Assembly (NCBI GenBank): GCA_027924585.1
Contig: BSBM01000877.1
Coordinates: 4,093,501-4,157,500 of the forward strand
From: Larix kaempferi
Lineage: Eukaryota > Streptophyta > Pinopsida > Pinales > Pinaceae
Reading direction: 5' to 3'
Length of the DNA stretch: 64,000 nucleotides
Position numbers and translations under genes: made by a program. Position 1 is the first letter of the stretch, and the number at the start of each line of letters is the position of its first letter. Shown here piece after piece: positions 1 through 10,810 of this stretch. The notes beneath the pieces are model-generated. The model saw nothing but the letters and a program-made list of their open reading frames with translations, had not been told where the DNA came from and ran no database searches.

Positions 1-928
1 TAAAAGAAATCCAGTGCATGTAAATCAACCAAAAACATAATATTACACAAATTATATTAAGACAAAAATTACAAATTATTATTTCAAAATTATATCCATG
101 ATCACCTGACATTTCTTGATTTTAGTTAGTGGCAAAAAATGAGGTGAAGTGAAGATTGGCTTCGTAGCATCATAAAAATGAAACTTTGGAAGTTGCATCT
201 CAAAATGAAAGAGTTGCTACAAGGGTTCAAATAAGCACAACTTTGACATATATAAAATTATAGTAAGGGCTACTTCACACAATAGAAATATTGAAGATGA
301 ATTTTATTCATTTCGAATAGGATATTTGATAAAGGTTGAAGATGAATTTTAATTTTATTCATTTTGCACAAGATATCTAATTAAGGTTGACTCAATATAA
401 TAGCCTACGAGGGTTACATTATATATTTGATATTTTTCTTGTTTGAATGCTTCATCTTGGTACAATACAAAACATGTTAAATATTGATTGTCCATGTCAG
501 ATTCAAAAAATAAGCATAATTTCCTTCTATTCAATGTCAAAATGGAACAATAATGTTTACTCGCACAACAAAACTAAGAAGAAGGGTGATGGTTATTTTA
601 GAACAGTTTAATAAATACTCCATAGATGGTTAAAATAAGAAATAATGGCCATCTAATACCATTGATTGAGGATATCAATCCCCTAAAGAAATAGACAATA
701 ATTCACAAATAAATGGTTAGAACAAGAAACAATGACCATCTAATCCAACTAATTAAGGATATCAATCCCCTACAAAAATAGACAATAATTCAGAAATAAA
801 GCATCAAAACAATGCATCTTTATTGAAACAACATATCATCAGAATGCATTGGGAAGGGGAACAATCCATGCAAAAAAATGTGTAACCACTACCATAACAG
901 AGCTAGTGAATTTGTTTAGGTACAAAAC
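1..928. other. AT-rich flanking DNA without a supported gene
   Basis: No open frame here resembles a protein family. The stretch includes a short direct repeat around 297-360 and an 87-bp tandem duplication at about 626-799. The last five bases, AAAAC at 924-928, are the target duplication of the element that follows. Confidence 0.6.
626..799. repeat. Two-copy tandem duplication, period about 87 bp
   Basis: The block GATATCAATCCCCTA occurs at 671 and again at 758, and the preceding ATGGTTARAAYAAGAAAYAATG text is also doubled at about 627 and 713. The copies differ at several positions, so the duplication is not recent. Confidence 0.7.
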
Positions 929-2941
929 TGTCATGTCCCAAATTTGGTATTGGGTCACATTGGCTCTATTCATTAGAGTTTGTCAAATTGATGCTAAAGG
1001 TCAAATAATTGCCAAGGAGGAAAATTACTAGTTTCCTAGGTTTGGGGTGGAAGCTTTGGGATTTGGAATAATGGGGATAATAAATGATGTTTGAACATTA
1101 GAATGGCATAAATATTTAATAAAGGATCTAAATAAATATATACAAGTGAAAATCAAAGTGGCATTTCATCATGAAGACACATGGAGGAAGTGGGACCCAC
1201 ATATGGCTAGATTTCCCCACTACATTTGGCATCATTCTCTCACCAATTCGAATTCAAGGTGAATGGTAACATACTTGGGGGAGTCCAAAAGGTATTATTC
1301 ATTGCATGACTCATCCAAGGTCGAAATATAGAGGAAGAGTAACTCCCATGGAAGAGGAAGAGGCAATTTGGAGCTAGTGAGACACTTGGGCTAGATTCCC
1401 TAGCTCTATGACAACAATGATGAAGATGCTATGACACCTATGACACAAATCAGACCTGAAGGCTGACATATGACATATATGACATGTCAGGGCTAAAAAT
1501 AGACTCCAAGAGGGCGCTCAAGGGTGTTAGGGCAGCTAATATGCTTCCACATGTGATTTGGTGGAAGTGGGAGACTAGGAATTGTTGTACAAGTGGCGTT
1601 CTTTGGAATCTCTTCCCAACTTGAGTTGGCATGAGTCTCTTGGAAGGAATTCGACCCATGGAGGACATTAGAAGTTTATAAATGTCAATAACAAAGAATG
1701 AAACCATCTTTTGATCATTTGTAGAATTTGCAATTGCATTTGTGAAGAGGAGGAGCTAGTGGATGACTAGTTTCTTGCCTTAGCCAATTTCGAGGGTGAA
1801 AGATTCCCATCCAAGTTGGTAATTGGAAAGGCCATTCAGACCTTTCATTTGGAGCTTTAATGGAGTCTTTATTTGCAGGTGTAAGCTACAGGGCAGCTCA
1901 TGGTTTCTTCTATTGCAGCTCACTCCTTCAACCATTTCCAGTTTTGATGGCATATTCTTGATCCTTGAGGGAGGGCGTTTTTGGTGAGCTATTGTACTCT
2001 TTGGGGAAGCTTTTAATGCCCCATTTCTTTTGTAATATGAATTAAATACTCTGTTCTTAATCTCCAAAAAGTTTCAGGTCGAAATTCCAAGTAGAAATGT
2101 ATAAATCTCATTTTTAATGGAAGAACAATGCCATTTCCCCACTACCTTGTTGTGAGCCAATGTATTGATGATGATTTCGAATGAATGGATGATTCTCTGA
2201 TATATTTGTGATCAATATACTGCCATGGATGTATTCTACAAGTTTCATGTACTGTACTTGAGCATTTGAAGCATTTTTACTCAGTTTAGTTGTATTGGGA
2301 GGTGAAATAGTGCCATTTCCCCAAGGGTCGAATTGGGGATTTTTGTAGTTGAATGGGAGAGGGTGAGAACAGTTGTAATAATCCATTAATGGTGCATATG
2401 AGACTTTAATAATATACTTAACACATTACATACCTCTGTTCATAAATTTGAGTGGGTTTGGAGGCATTTGGGAAGCCATTTTCATTGTTTACCCCAGGGG
2501 GATTTGAACCCCAAATTACTAGTAAAATTGCATAATTGGTCCAGAATATTAAGAGGGTTTGAAGAGGTCTTTTTGTGGCCATATGTCATCCATAAACATC
2601 ATATTCAAGTTATAATATCATTCATACACCTTACTTGAATATTTGAAGGCATTTGGAGTCAATTTGAGACCTAGAGACCAATACTAGTCAAAGGAAAATC
2701 ACTAGTAAAGTTACCTACATTGATCAGAATTGAAAGAGGATTTGCAGAAGCATTTTAAAGGTCCAAAGGAATCCCTGAAACACATATTTATGTTCTAATA
2801 TCATTCATACACCTTCTCAGAAGATTTGGGATCATTTGGGGCAAATTTGGGACCTAGAGATCAAAACTAGTCAAAGGTCGAACAAGGGAAAAAAAGTGGA
2901 AAATTGCAATTTTAATAAAATTCCTAATAAGGGACATTACA
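929..2941 (+). repeat. 5' LTR of family L copy 1
   Basis: 2013 bp, starting TG and ending CA, with imperfect inverted ends TGTCATGTCCC / GGGACATTACA. Small open frames within it are duplicated in the other LTR and show no protein similarity, so I do not call them genes. The element promoter should lie here but I cannot place a start site. Confidence 0.95.
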
Positions 2942-2942
2942 G

Positions 2943-2960
2943 TGGTATCAGAGCATGGTC
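2943..2960 (+). other. Primer-binding site, initiator Met-tRNA type
   Basis: TGGTATCAGAGCATGGTC begins one base after the LTR end. TGGTATCAGAGC is the usual complement of the plant initiator Met-tRNA 3' end and marks where minus-strand synthesis starts. Confidence 0.93.
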
Positions 2961-3039
2961 TTGGCACCTGATGTGGTAGAAAATTAATGAAGACCAGGAG
3001 TCAAAGAAATAATCCACCACCCTTAGAAACTAAAACTGG

Positions 3040-4509
3040 ATGTACTTTGGTGAAAGGGAAGAAATAGGAGAAGAAGTGCATTCATTGGTCACCATGAGTA
3101 AGGATGAGAAAGGAACCTTAAAGGAGAATGAAGAGTTTAGGAAATTACTTGAACCATCCTTTGAAGACAAGTGGAGACAATACTTTCAAGAGTTCAGATT
3201 GTTGCTTAGTGAAATTGGAAGCAACTCGGAAAAAGTAATGAGCAATGGTTCTCTTTTCAAGGAAAAGGATGAAACAATTTATGCCACAAAAGAGGAACCT
3301 AATGTAATTGTGGAACATGAGGTACATGTTGATATGCAGGTTCTTGAATATACTACACTAAAACAAGAAGAAGGACAAGCACTTGTCCTTGTTCAAAGGG
3401 ATTATGAGTTGCCTCATGGAGAGAGTTGCAAAGCCTTGGAAGAGGTACATGATCTCACAATAGTTGGACCAGCCAATTATGGAGAAGATGAATTAAATAT
3501 TTCAATGGGTAAGAGTTGTAAAGAATTAAAGTTGGTTCATAATTCCTCACCCCACACTTCTTTTCCAACCACATCACTTTGGGATGACAATTGGGTGAAA
3601 GGTTTTTTCCTAATGGTGCCACATGAGGGGTATGAAACTCCTACCTCTCCTTTTGATGATGACATGAATAGAGCACCTCATTATTTAGAATTGCAGCAGC
3701 ATATTGCTTTACCTTATGATGATACATATCTTCATGGATGTATGGATGAGACTTCTTTGAGTCCTTTGAATTCTCCTTGTTTTTCCTGCTCATTATTTGG
3801 TTCAGATTTTAGTGGAGATTCTTCATTCACTTCTTGGATGAAAGAATGCATGGCTGAATATTTTGATGCATATCACATTCTCTTGGTGCAGCACTATGGG
3901 ACATGGGATCCTCACCTATGTCATTGGAGCAGATTTGATGGGTCACTTGAAGATTGTATGCACTTGGAAAATGGTGGTCTACATGCTTGGGGGTATAAGC
4001 ACTTTCATGACTCTTTGATGAAGCATCTCCTTTATGTACATTTTCATTATGTTGTTATGTACTTTGATGATATATATTTTGTACTCATGATGTTTGGAAG
4101 AATGCATACAAGAAAATGGGATCCAGGAATCCTCTTATCTGATGGTATGCGTTGGAGAGCACTTTTAATCGTTGGGGTGCAATACAAGCAATGGGACCCT
4201 GGAATAATTTTTATCTCATTGGTTTCATATTTTTTGGGGAAGCAAGCAGTATGGGAGATGGATTCCCCACTTAATAAAGTGATTTTAATCAGATTAGTGC
4301 AGCAACAAGCATGGTGGTTCCTCTCTAAAATCTTCATGGAAACTCAAAGACTCAAGGTTGGGCAATCCAATGGCAACTTCAAAGAATTATACAGAAAGCA
4401 GGTTCTTCAACACCCACATTTAAAATTGCTTGAGGACAAGCAATATTGGGAAGGGAGGATTTGTCATGTCCCAAATTTGGTATTGGGTCACATTGGCTCT
4501 ATTCATTAG
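3040..4509 (+). CDS. Family L protein, 489 codons, function unknown
   Basis: This is the only long ORF of the element, starting 80 bases after the primer-binding site. I recognise no gag, protease, RT or integrase motif. Residues 1-180 are acidic and charged and differ from the other family copies. From about residue 185 (WVKGFFLMVPHE) to the end it matches the copies at 45490-48190 and 50460-56820. The conserved part has a Cys/His-rich unit (LHGCMDETS...CFSCSLFGS) and three W-D-P motifs (GTWDPH, RKWDPG, KQWDPG). Its tail (LLEDKQYWEG) reads through the purine tract and about 15 codons into the 3' LTR. Between copy 1 and copy B, 4141-4200 shows six changed codons, five of them synonymous, including CGT versus AGG for the same Arg. 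That pattern indicates past selection on the protein. A gag-like or nucleic-acid-binding role would be guesswork. Confidence 0.8.
   Translation: MYFGEREEIGEEVHSLVTMSKDEKGTLKENEEFRKLLEPSFEDKWRQYFQEFRLLLSEIGSNSEKVMSNGSLFKEKDETIYATKEEPNVIVEHEVHVDMQVLEYTTLKQEEGQALVLVQRDYELPHGESCKALEEVHDLTIVGPANYGEDELNISMGKSCKELKLVHNSSPHTSFPTTSLWDDNWVKGFFLMVPHEGYETPTSPFDDDMNRAPHYLELQQHIALPYDDTYLHGCMDETSLSPLNSPCFSCSLFGSDFSGDSSFTSWMKECMAEYFDAYHILLVQHYGTWDPHLCHWSRFDGSLEDCMHLENGGLHAWGYKHFHDSLMKHLLYVHFHYVVMYFDDIYFVLMMFGRMHTRKWDPGILLSDGMRWRALLIVGVQYKQWDPGIIFISLVSYFLGKQAVWEMDSPLNKVILIRLVQQQAWWFLSKIFMETQRLKVGQSNGNFKELYRKQVLQHPHLKLLEDKQYWEGRICHVPNLVLGHIGSIH
4448..4461 (+). other. Polypurine tract of family L copy 1
   Basis: GGGAAGGGAGGATT lies immediately before the 3' LTR and overlaps the end of the ORF. 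It is the expected plus-strand primer. Equivalent tracts adjoin the other family copies (TCCTCCCTTCCC on + at about 45557 and 50441). Confidence 0.85.
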
Positions 4510-6474
4510 AGTTTGTCAAATTGATGCTAAAGGTCAAATAATTGCCAAGGAGGAAAATTACTAGTTTCCTAGGTTTGGGGTGGAAGCTTTGGGATTTGGA
4601 ATAATGGGGATAATAAATGATGTTTGAACATTAGAATGGCATAAATATTTAATAAAGGATCTAAATAAATATATACAAGTGAAAATCAAAGTGGCATTTC
4701 ATCATGAAGACACATGGAGGAAGTGGGACCCACATATGGCTAGATTTCCCCACTACATTTGGCATCATTCTCTCACCAATTCGAATTCAAGGTGAATGGT
4801 AACATACTTGGGGGATTCCAAAAGGTATTATTCATTGCATGACTCATCCAAGGTCGAAATATAGAGGAAGAGTAACTCCCATGGAAGAGGAAGAGGCAAT
4901 TTGGAGCTAGTGAGACACTTGGGCTAGATTCCCTAGCTCTATGACAACAATGATGAAGATGCTATGACACCTATGACACAAATCAGACCTGAAGGCTGAC
5001 ATATGACATATATGACATGTCAGGGATAAAAATAGACTCCAAGAGGGCGCTCAAGGGTGTTAGGGCAGCTAATATGCTTCCACATGTGATTTGGTGGAAG
5101 TGGGAGACTAGGAATTGTTGTACAAGTGGCGTTCTTTGGAATCTCTTCCCAACTTGAGTTGGCATGAGTCTCTTGGAAGGAATTCGACCCATGGAGGACA
5201 TTAGAAGTTTATAAATGTCAATAACAAAGAATGAAACCAGCTTTTGATCATTTGTAGAATTTGCAATTGCATTTGTGAAGAGGGAGAGCTAGTGGATGAC
5301 TAGTTTCTTGCCTTAGCCAATTTCGAGGGTGAAAGATTCCCATCCAAGTTGGTAATTGGAAAGGCCATTCAGACCTTTCATTTGGAGCTTTAATGGAGTC
5401 TTTATTTGCAGTTGTAAGCTACAGGGCAGCTCATGGTTTCTTCTATTGCAGCTCACTCCTTCAACCATTTCCAGTTTTGATGGCATATTCTTGATCCTTG
5501 AGGGAGGGCGTTTTTGGTGAGCTATTGTACTCTTTGGGGAAGCTTTTAATGCCCCATTTCTTTTGTAATATGAATTAAATACTCTGTTCTTAATCTCCAA
5601 AAAGTTTCAGGTCGAAATTCCAAGTAGAAATGTATAAATCTCATTTTTAATGGAAGAACAATGCCATTTCCCCACTACCTTGTTGTGAGCCAATGTATTG
5701 ATGATGATTTCGAATGAATGTATGATTCTCTGATATATTTGTGATCAATATACTGCCATGGATGTATTCTACAAGTTTCATGTACTGTACTTGAGCATTT
5801 GAAGCATTTTTACTCAGTTTAGTTGTATTGGGAGGTGAAATAGTGCCATTTCCCCAAGGGTCGAATTGGGGATTTTTGTAGTTGAATGGGAGAGGGTGAG
5901 AACAGTTGTAATAATCCATTAATGGTGCATATGAGACTTTAATAATATACTTAACACATTACATACCTTTGTTCATAAATTTGAGTGGGTTTGGAGGCAT
6001 TTGGGAAGCCATTTTCATTGTTTACCCCAGGGGGATTTGAACCCCAAATTACTAGTAAAATTGCATAATTGGTCCAGAATATTAAGAGGGTTTGAAAAGG
6101 TCTTTTGGTGGCCATATGTCATCCATAAACATCATATTCAAGTTCTAATATCATTAATACACCTTCCTTGAATATTTGAAGGCATTTGGAGTCAATTTGA
6201 GACCTAGAGACCAATACTAGTCAAAGGAAAATCACTAGTAAAGTTACCTACATTGATCAGAATTGAAAGAGGATTTGCAGAAGTATTTTAAAGGTCCAAA
6301 GGCATACCTGAAACACATATTTATGTTCTAATATCATTCATACACCTTCTCAGAAGATTTGGGATCATTTGGGGCAAATTTGGGACCTAGAGATCAAAAC
6401 TAATCAAAGGTCGAACAAGGGAAAAAAAGTGGAAAATTGCAATTTTAATAAAATTCCTAATAAGGGACATTACA
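4462..6474 (+). repeat. 3' LTR of family L copy 1
   Basis: 2013 bp, equal in length to the left LTR with about 16 scattered mismatches noted by eye. It is followed by AAAAC, the target duplication. Confidence 0.95.
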
Positions 6475-6664
6475 AAAACTCAGCAAAAAAAATATAATGC
6501 ATGAGAAGCATGTTATTTGTTTGCTTGGAATTCCCATCGATATATCCATGTAATATCCAGGTATTCATTATTGGAAACATATGCCTCATTTCCTGTCAAA
6601 TTTCTAAAGTAAGGGTTCTTGGGGTTGAGATGTTACTAGAAGTTTCAACTCTTCATGTATGAGA

Positions 6665-6710
6665 ACTAGTAGAAAATGAGAGATAAACGACCAAGTGACC
6701 AAAAACTTTG
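6665..6710 (+). mobile_element. Possible CACTA-type transposon end
   Basis: ACTAGTAGAAAATGAGAG followed by GTGACC/GGTCAC repeats resembles CACTA termini (CACTA plus subterminal repeats). A near-identical end in reverse orientation is at 43286-43312. No transposase is visible and the first base of CACTA is changed, so this is a tentative remnant. Confidence 0.35.
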
Positions 6711-6949
6711 GTCACCGTAGTTTTTTCAAGGTATAAATCACCAAACTTGAGTGATCCAACTAAAAATGACAAAAGGAATGACCAATTGGGTCACGGGATA
6801 AATATATATGACTAGATAACAAGTAACTAAACTAAAAATGACCACATAACAATAACATTAAGAATATCAATTGGTCATTTATTTGGTCATTGTTAGTTGT
6901 GTCACTCCGACAATGGAAAATTGCAATTTTGACAATGAATTTGTACAAT

Positions 6950-7019
6950 TTACTAAATTCTAACACTGCAGATGGATTCAGAGACTTTTGAATCCATCTG
7001 CAGTGTTAGAATTTAGTAA
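6950..7019. repeat. Perfect 31-bp inverted repeat (fold-back)
   Basis: The arm at 6950-6980 is the exact reverse complement of 6989-7019 with an 8-base loop. Arms contain CACTGCAGATGGATTCA. The same text recurs at 7283-7415 in both orientations, as expected of MITE-like or fold-back elements. Confidence 0.9.
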
Positions 7020-7318
7020 TATGTAGACCCACTCATGTGTCACAGCTCAGTATTAATGCATGAAGTAGATTTGCACTTCTTACAAGATTTACATCCTTCC
7101 CAAGGTATCATAATTAATTTTCAATACATCTATGGTACACACATTAATAAAAACCATCCCAAGCTGAGATATCGCAAGCACCACAAACCTAAACTAAAAA
7201 TGACCACATAACAATTGGTCAGTAATTTGTTCATTTTTAGTTGTGTCACTCCGACAATGGAAAATTACAATTTTGAATATGAATTTGTACAATTTACTAA
7301 ATTGTAACGCTGCATATG

Positions 7319-7352
7319 GATTCAGAGACCCCCTCTAGGGGGTCTCTGAATC
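7319..7352. repeat. 34-bp near-perfect palindrome
   Basis: GATTCAGAGACCCCCT is followed by CT and its reverse complement. It sits inside a second copy of the TTTACTAAATT...GGATTCAGAGAC block and would form a very stable hairpin. Confidence 0.9.
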
Positions 7353-8419
7353 TCTGAATCCATTTGCAGTGTTAAACTTTAGTAAATTGTAACATTGTAA
7401 ATGGATTCAGAGACACGAGCTAGTGTCGAAACATGATGCGATAACCGAACCTACATAACCTTTTTGCAAGATCATTTCATCTATATTGTCACATTCAGTT
7501 CGATGTGCTTATCATGTCCATATATTATTTAACCATTTTTTCTTTCGTATTATCCCTTCAACAAATACTCCAAGTTACATCATGTGCATCATCATAGTGT
7601 GGTTGAGTCGAGTCTTGGATATTTGTTGTCTTAATTCCCTTTCGACATTTTCATGTCGTGAAGTTGGTTCCATTATGTTTGGCTCGTCATACTGGTCACA
7701 TTCATATTTTGTTTGAAAAAAACCATCGTCGTTTGACCCTCTCGACAGTCGTTAAAGTTTCGACAACTTCATTTATTTTGCTTCATCGTGTTAGTTAAAT
7801 ATTGCCCATTTCACAACCTCCATTGATTCTCCGTATGCATCCATTCACGATGGTTCTCCCCGAGCTTGAGTTTGGAAAGTTATAAAGTTCCCCTCGGGTC
7901 TCTCCCTTGCAAAATATCATCAATATCCTCCATTTTGAAATGAAAAAAAAAATCCTCCATTTTTGTAAAATTCTTTTTAAAAAAATAGTTACCATGATTC
8001 TAATATTTCCTCAGGTTGACATTGAATAAACAAATTGTTAATGGTGTAAAATAAAACTCTATTCCCTCTTTTTTCCTAATTGGGTTACATATTTGACTGT
8101 ATGACTATGGATACCATAGGATCAGTTAAGGGTAAATCAATGTGGCACATATTATTATGAATCAATGGTAATGATTAACCCAGTGAATATGGTTTTTCTG
8201 TCGCCGCCAAGTGTTGGTTCATTTGTGAACAATTCAACAATATCTTCTAGGACTCTTACCACCAACATAGTTGGGTCATCACCACCAAATTGTGCCTCTA
8301 GTTTGGGTATGTTGACTTCAACAAGCACCACCATTCAAAGTGTGAATCTATATAAACACAATTTGGTGTGCAACAAACTTTTAGGATTAAAAATTATTGA
8401 AATTATAAATCCATATGAT

Positions 8420-8640
8420 GAAACAGTATAGATAGAGTTAATATTATATAGTTAATGTATTAATTTACTATATAATACTTAATATTAATATAATATAGTT
8501 ATTACATATAGTTAATATATTAATATATTATATATTTATTATATATATTCAATATATTAATATATGTAATGTATTAATATTAATATTAATAAATTAAAAA
8601 TATATATAAATAACAATTTAATAAATATAATAAAGAAAAG
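8420..8640. repeat. AT-rich low-complexity tract
   Basis: Almost pure A/T with repeated TTAATAT and ATATTAAT words. It separates the fold-back region from the possible gene start at 9246. The open frame at 8165-8431 just before it has no recognisable similarity. Confidence 0.8.
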
Positions 8641-8799
8641 GAAACAAAAAATAAAAAGAGGATAAACGAGTGGGAAGAAAAGGGTAAATTAGAAAAAAAT
8701 TGGAGGGAAAATAGGGAAAAATAAATTAAAATAAGAGCCTATTGAACCAAAGATTATAAAAGTATAAATTATAAGCTATGGGCGTGATAGGAATTTTTG

Positions 8800-9814
8800 G
8801 GAAATTTACTGCACCACATCTAAAGACTGTCTATCCAACTGAGAACAATCCATGGCCCCCGAAATTATACCATCTCTCTCCAAACTAGAGCCGGGATCCA
8901 CAAAAACCATCACCGCTTGCACTATCGGGGCTGAACTTTTGATCGATCGGTAGAGATTAAGGTTTTACAATTCCAGTGTGGGTTAGAGACATTCGAAAAG
9001 GTTAGTAACAGAAGGGTGTTGCATTGTGAATCTTCATGGCCTACATCTGCTATTGATGTGTGGATACAGAGGACAATTGAATTTCAAATTTAGGTGCGCA
9101 GGGGCTAGGTGGACTTCACAGCTTTTAAGGTTGGTCTTTTTTTTATGATATTTTTTCATACCCTAAAAAAATAAATAACTTTGCTTGATCTGTGGTGAAA
9201 ATTTCTGGTGCATCTCTAGATTCTAGTTGGCTCTAGGTTCAATCCATGGCAAAGAGATCGTTTAAAAAGGGCCATCCTCCAGGTGTGTATTTATAACTGA
9301 AATTATGTGATCGAATTTGATATCTATGTTTTGAAATTTTTTAGGGATCATATTATGAGTGGGGTTATTGAGTTTTATTTTCAGAATAGGTAATGACCTT
9401 AGTTAGGGATCCTGGTTGCATATCGCTTCTTCTCACAATACATTGGCGATGGCTTCTTCTCGAACTAAAATGTTAAATGAAAGAATATTGGAATTGTGGA
9501 ATGGGAGACCCGTAACTGGAGATACAACGACAACTATCTATACTCTAGGAATATGAGAAGATGACAACCTATATAAGTGGTGTCGATCAGGATAAAATGA
9601 TAATCATCTGTAGGGAGCTTGACCAACAAAACCAATAGAATAAGCAGAAACGAGAGAAGTCAGACCAGTTTAGGTAACCACTAATTCTTTTGGAAAACAA
9701 CATATGGAGTAGGAAAGTTACGAGCCTTAAGCCCTAAATACAGTGAAAATATTGAAAGAGGCAAATTTATGCAATCTTTTCCAAGCATCCTTCTTTACTG
9801 TTCTGACCCAAGTA
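8800..9814. other. Non-repetitive stretch around the possible ATG8 exon
   Basis: Mixed-composition DNA without clear repeats. A short frame starting ATGGCTTCTTCTCGAAC at about 9450 runs about 35 codons and resembles nothing I know. AAGTA at 9810-9814 is the left target duplication of element 1. Confidence 0.4.
9246..9282 (+). pseudogene. Possible first exon of an ATG8 (autophagy ubiquitin-like) gene
   Basis: ATG is in good context (CCATGG) and the 12 codons read MAKRSFKKGHPP, followed by G and a GTGTGT splice donor. Plant ATG8 proteins begin MAKSSFKxxHPLE and several plant genes break after that point in this phase, so the G would start the Glu codon. I see no second exon before the element at 9815 and none in 38118-43686. 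It could be a truncated gene, a captured fragment or chance. ATG8 is conjugated to phosphatidylethanolamine on autophagosome membranes. Confidence 0.3.
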
Positions 9815-10793
9815 TGTTGTAGAAATTTCTCCCTACGGATAGGTAGAAATTCTCTGAGGTTAAAGTAGACTTTAACTGACTCTAAACTAAGACAAAAGGA
9901 TAACAAATGCTACCTTGAATTCCTAGATCTAAACAAAACATTTCAAGATTAAACTGCTGAAAGAAATGGAAGAGATCTAACTGACCTTCAATTCAATTGC
10001 TCGTCTTAATGGTCGCTCCAATTTCCAAGTCCTCGCGAATGAACCTGTCAAAATGAAACCAAGATACAAGCATATACGATTCTCTGGAAACTTGAAATAT
10101 GAGTTAGGATCTAAATCTATAACAGATACAAATCATATAATTGAAACAAAATCAACGCATGTGATTTGGGAAACAAGACAAGTTATGTTCTATTACCAAC
10201 TTGAAGTCACTTACAATGGTTGCTTGATATCCAAGCCAACTCCTAGCTCCAAGTGCTTCCTCCTCTAGCTATCTCCACAAAGATTCAAGATCATAAGTTC
10301 GATGTCTCCAAGAGTCCTCCCCTTTGCTCATGGAATGTCTCTCTTTTATAGTGTGTAGTAGGGTTAACCAACAAGAGAGAAGGATGGATCTTGGGAGTGT
10401 TTAGTGGATCACGCCCACTAATCTAAGAAAGTGAGTTAGGATCGAATTAGGGATACCAATCCTCAAAAATCTCTCGAAGATCAAGAACCCACAAGCCATG
10501 GCAAAAAGGCTAAAAAGGGAGTACTGCGCCTCTTAAACTGAGCATAGCGCAGTAGTACCACGTGGTATAGAAAGAGCATAGCGCGGTAGTGCGGAATACC
10601 GCACAACTAAGCTAGAGAAAAGCGCGGTAGTGTAGGTATATGAAGTCTCAGCTAGGCTGATTCTTGACAGGATAGGTTTGTCTTCAAGGATCACTCATCA
10701 TTTTTCTCTTCTGGGTGTTTTAAGCAGTAGAGGAAGTGTCGTCAACTATTTTTATGGTGAAGATGCGACACTGTGAAATATGGAGGTATAACA
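9815..10793 (-). repeat. 3' LTR of element 1
   Basis: 979 bp, identical in length to the partner at 37139. It contains a cluster of GCGC(G/A)GTAGT motifs at about 10515-10640 that recurs in the element's leader and upstream of its PMD gene. The open frame at 10053-10268 is repeated in the other LTR and is not a gene. Confidence 0.93.
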
Positions 10794-10810
10794 GATGCCC
10801 CCTAAAGTGT
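10794..10810 (-). other. Polypurine tract of element 1
   Basis: Read on -, CTTTAGGGGGCATC abuts the LTR start TGTTATACC. The same tract (TTTAGGGGGCACC) adjoins the LTR of element 3 and AGGGGGCAATC adjoins that of element 2, tying the three elements together. Confidence 0.85.

Larger units (their letters stand above)
929..6474 (+). mobile_element. Complete non-autonomous LTR retrotransposon, family L copy 1
   Basis: Two direct repeats of exactly 2013 bp (929-2941 and 4462-6474) begin TGTCATGTCCC and end GGGACATTACA. The element is flanked by the 5-bp target duplication AAAAC at 924-928 and 6475-6479. An initiator-Met-tRNA type primer-binding site follows the left LTR and a purine tract precedes the right one. 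The internal part is only 1520 bp and encodes one ORF without protease, RT, RNase H or integrase, so mobility must depend on enzymes supplied in trans. The LTRs differ at roughly 15-20 positions by eye (about 99% identity), so this is a fairly young insertion. Further copies of the family lie at 45427-59088. In size class it resembles LARD elements, but LARDs normally lack a conserved ORF. Confidence 0.95.
6475..8160. other. Intergenic DNA with DNA-transposon-like inverted repeats
   Basis: No protein-coding gene is supported. A roughly 150-bp block is present twice in direct orientation, at about 6832-6990 and 7190-7335: it includes CTAAAAATGACCACATAACA, then TTGTGTCACTCCGACAATGG, and leads into GGATTCAGAGAC. 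Two fold-back structures are listed separately. Open frames at 7486-7716 and 7795-7995 look random. Confidence 0.55.

Noticed and set aside
1780-2386. Small - strand ORFs in the family L LTRs (also 5313-5919)
   Set aside because: They repeat because the LTR repeats; no similarity and no conservation of the frames in LTRs B and C that I can see.
7486-8431. Short genes at 7486-7716, 7795-7995 and 8165-8431
   Set aside because: No family resemblance, poor composition for coding, no splice context.
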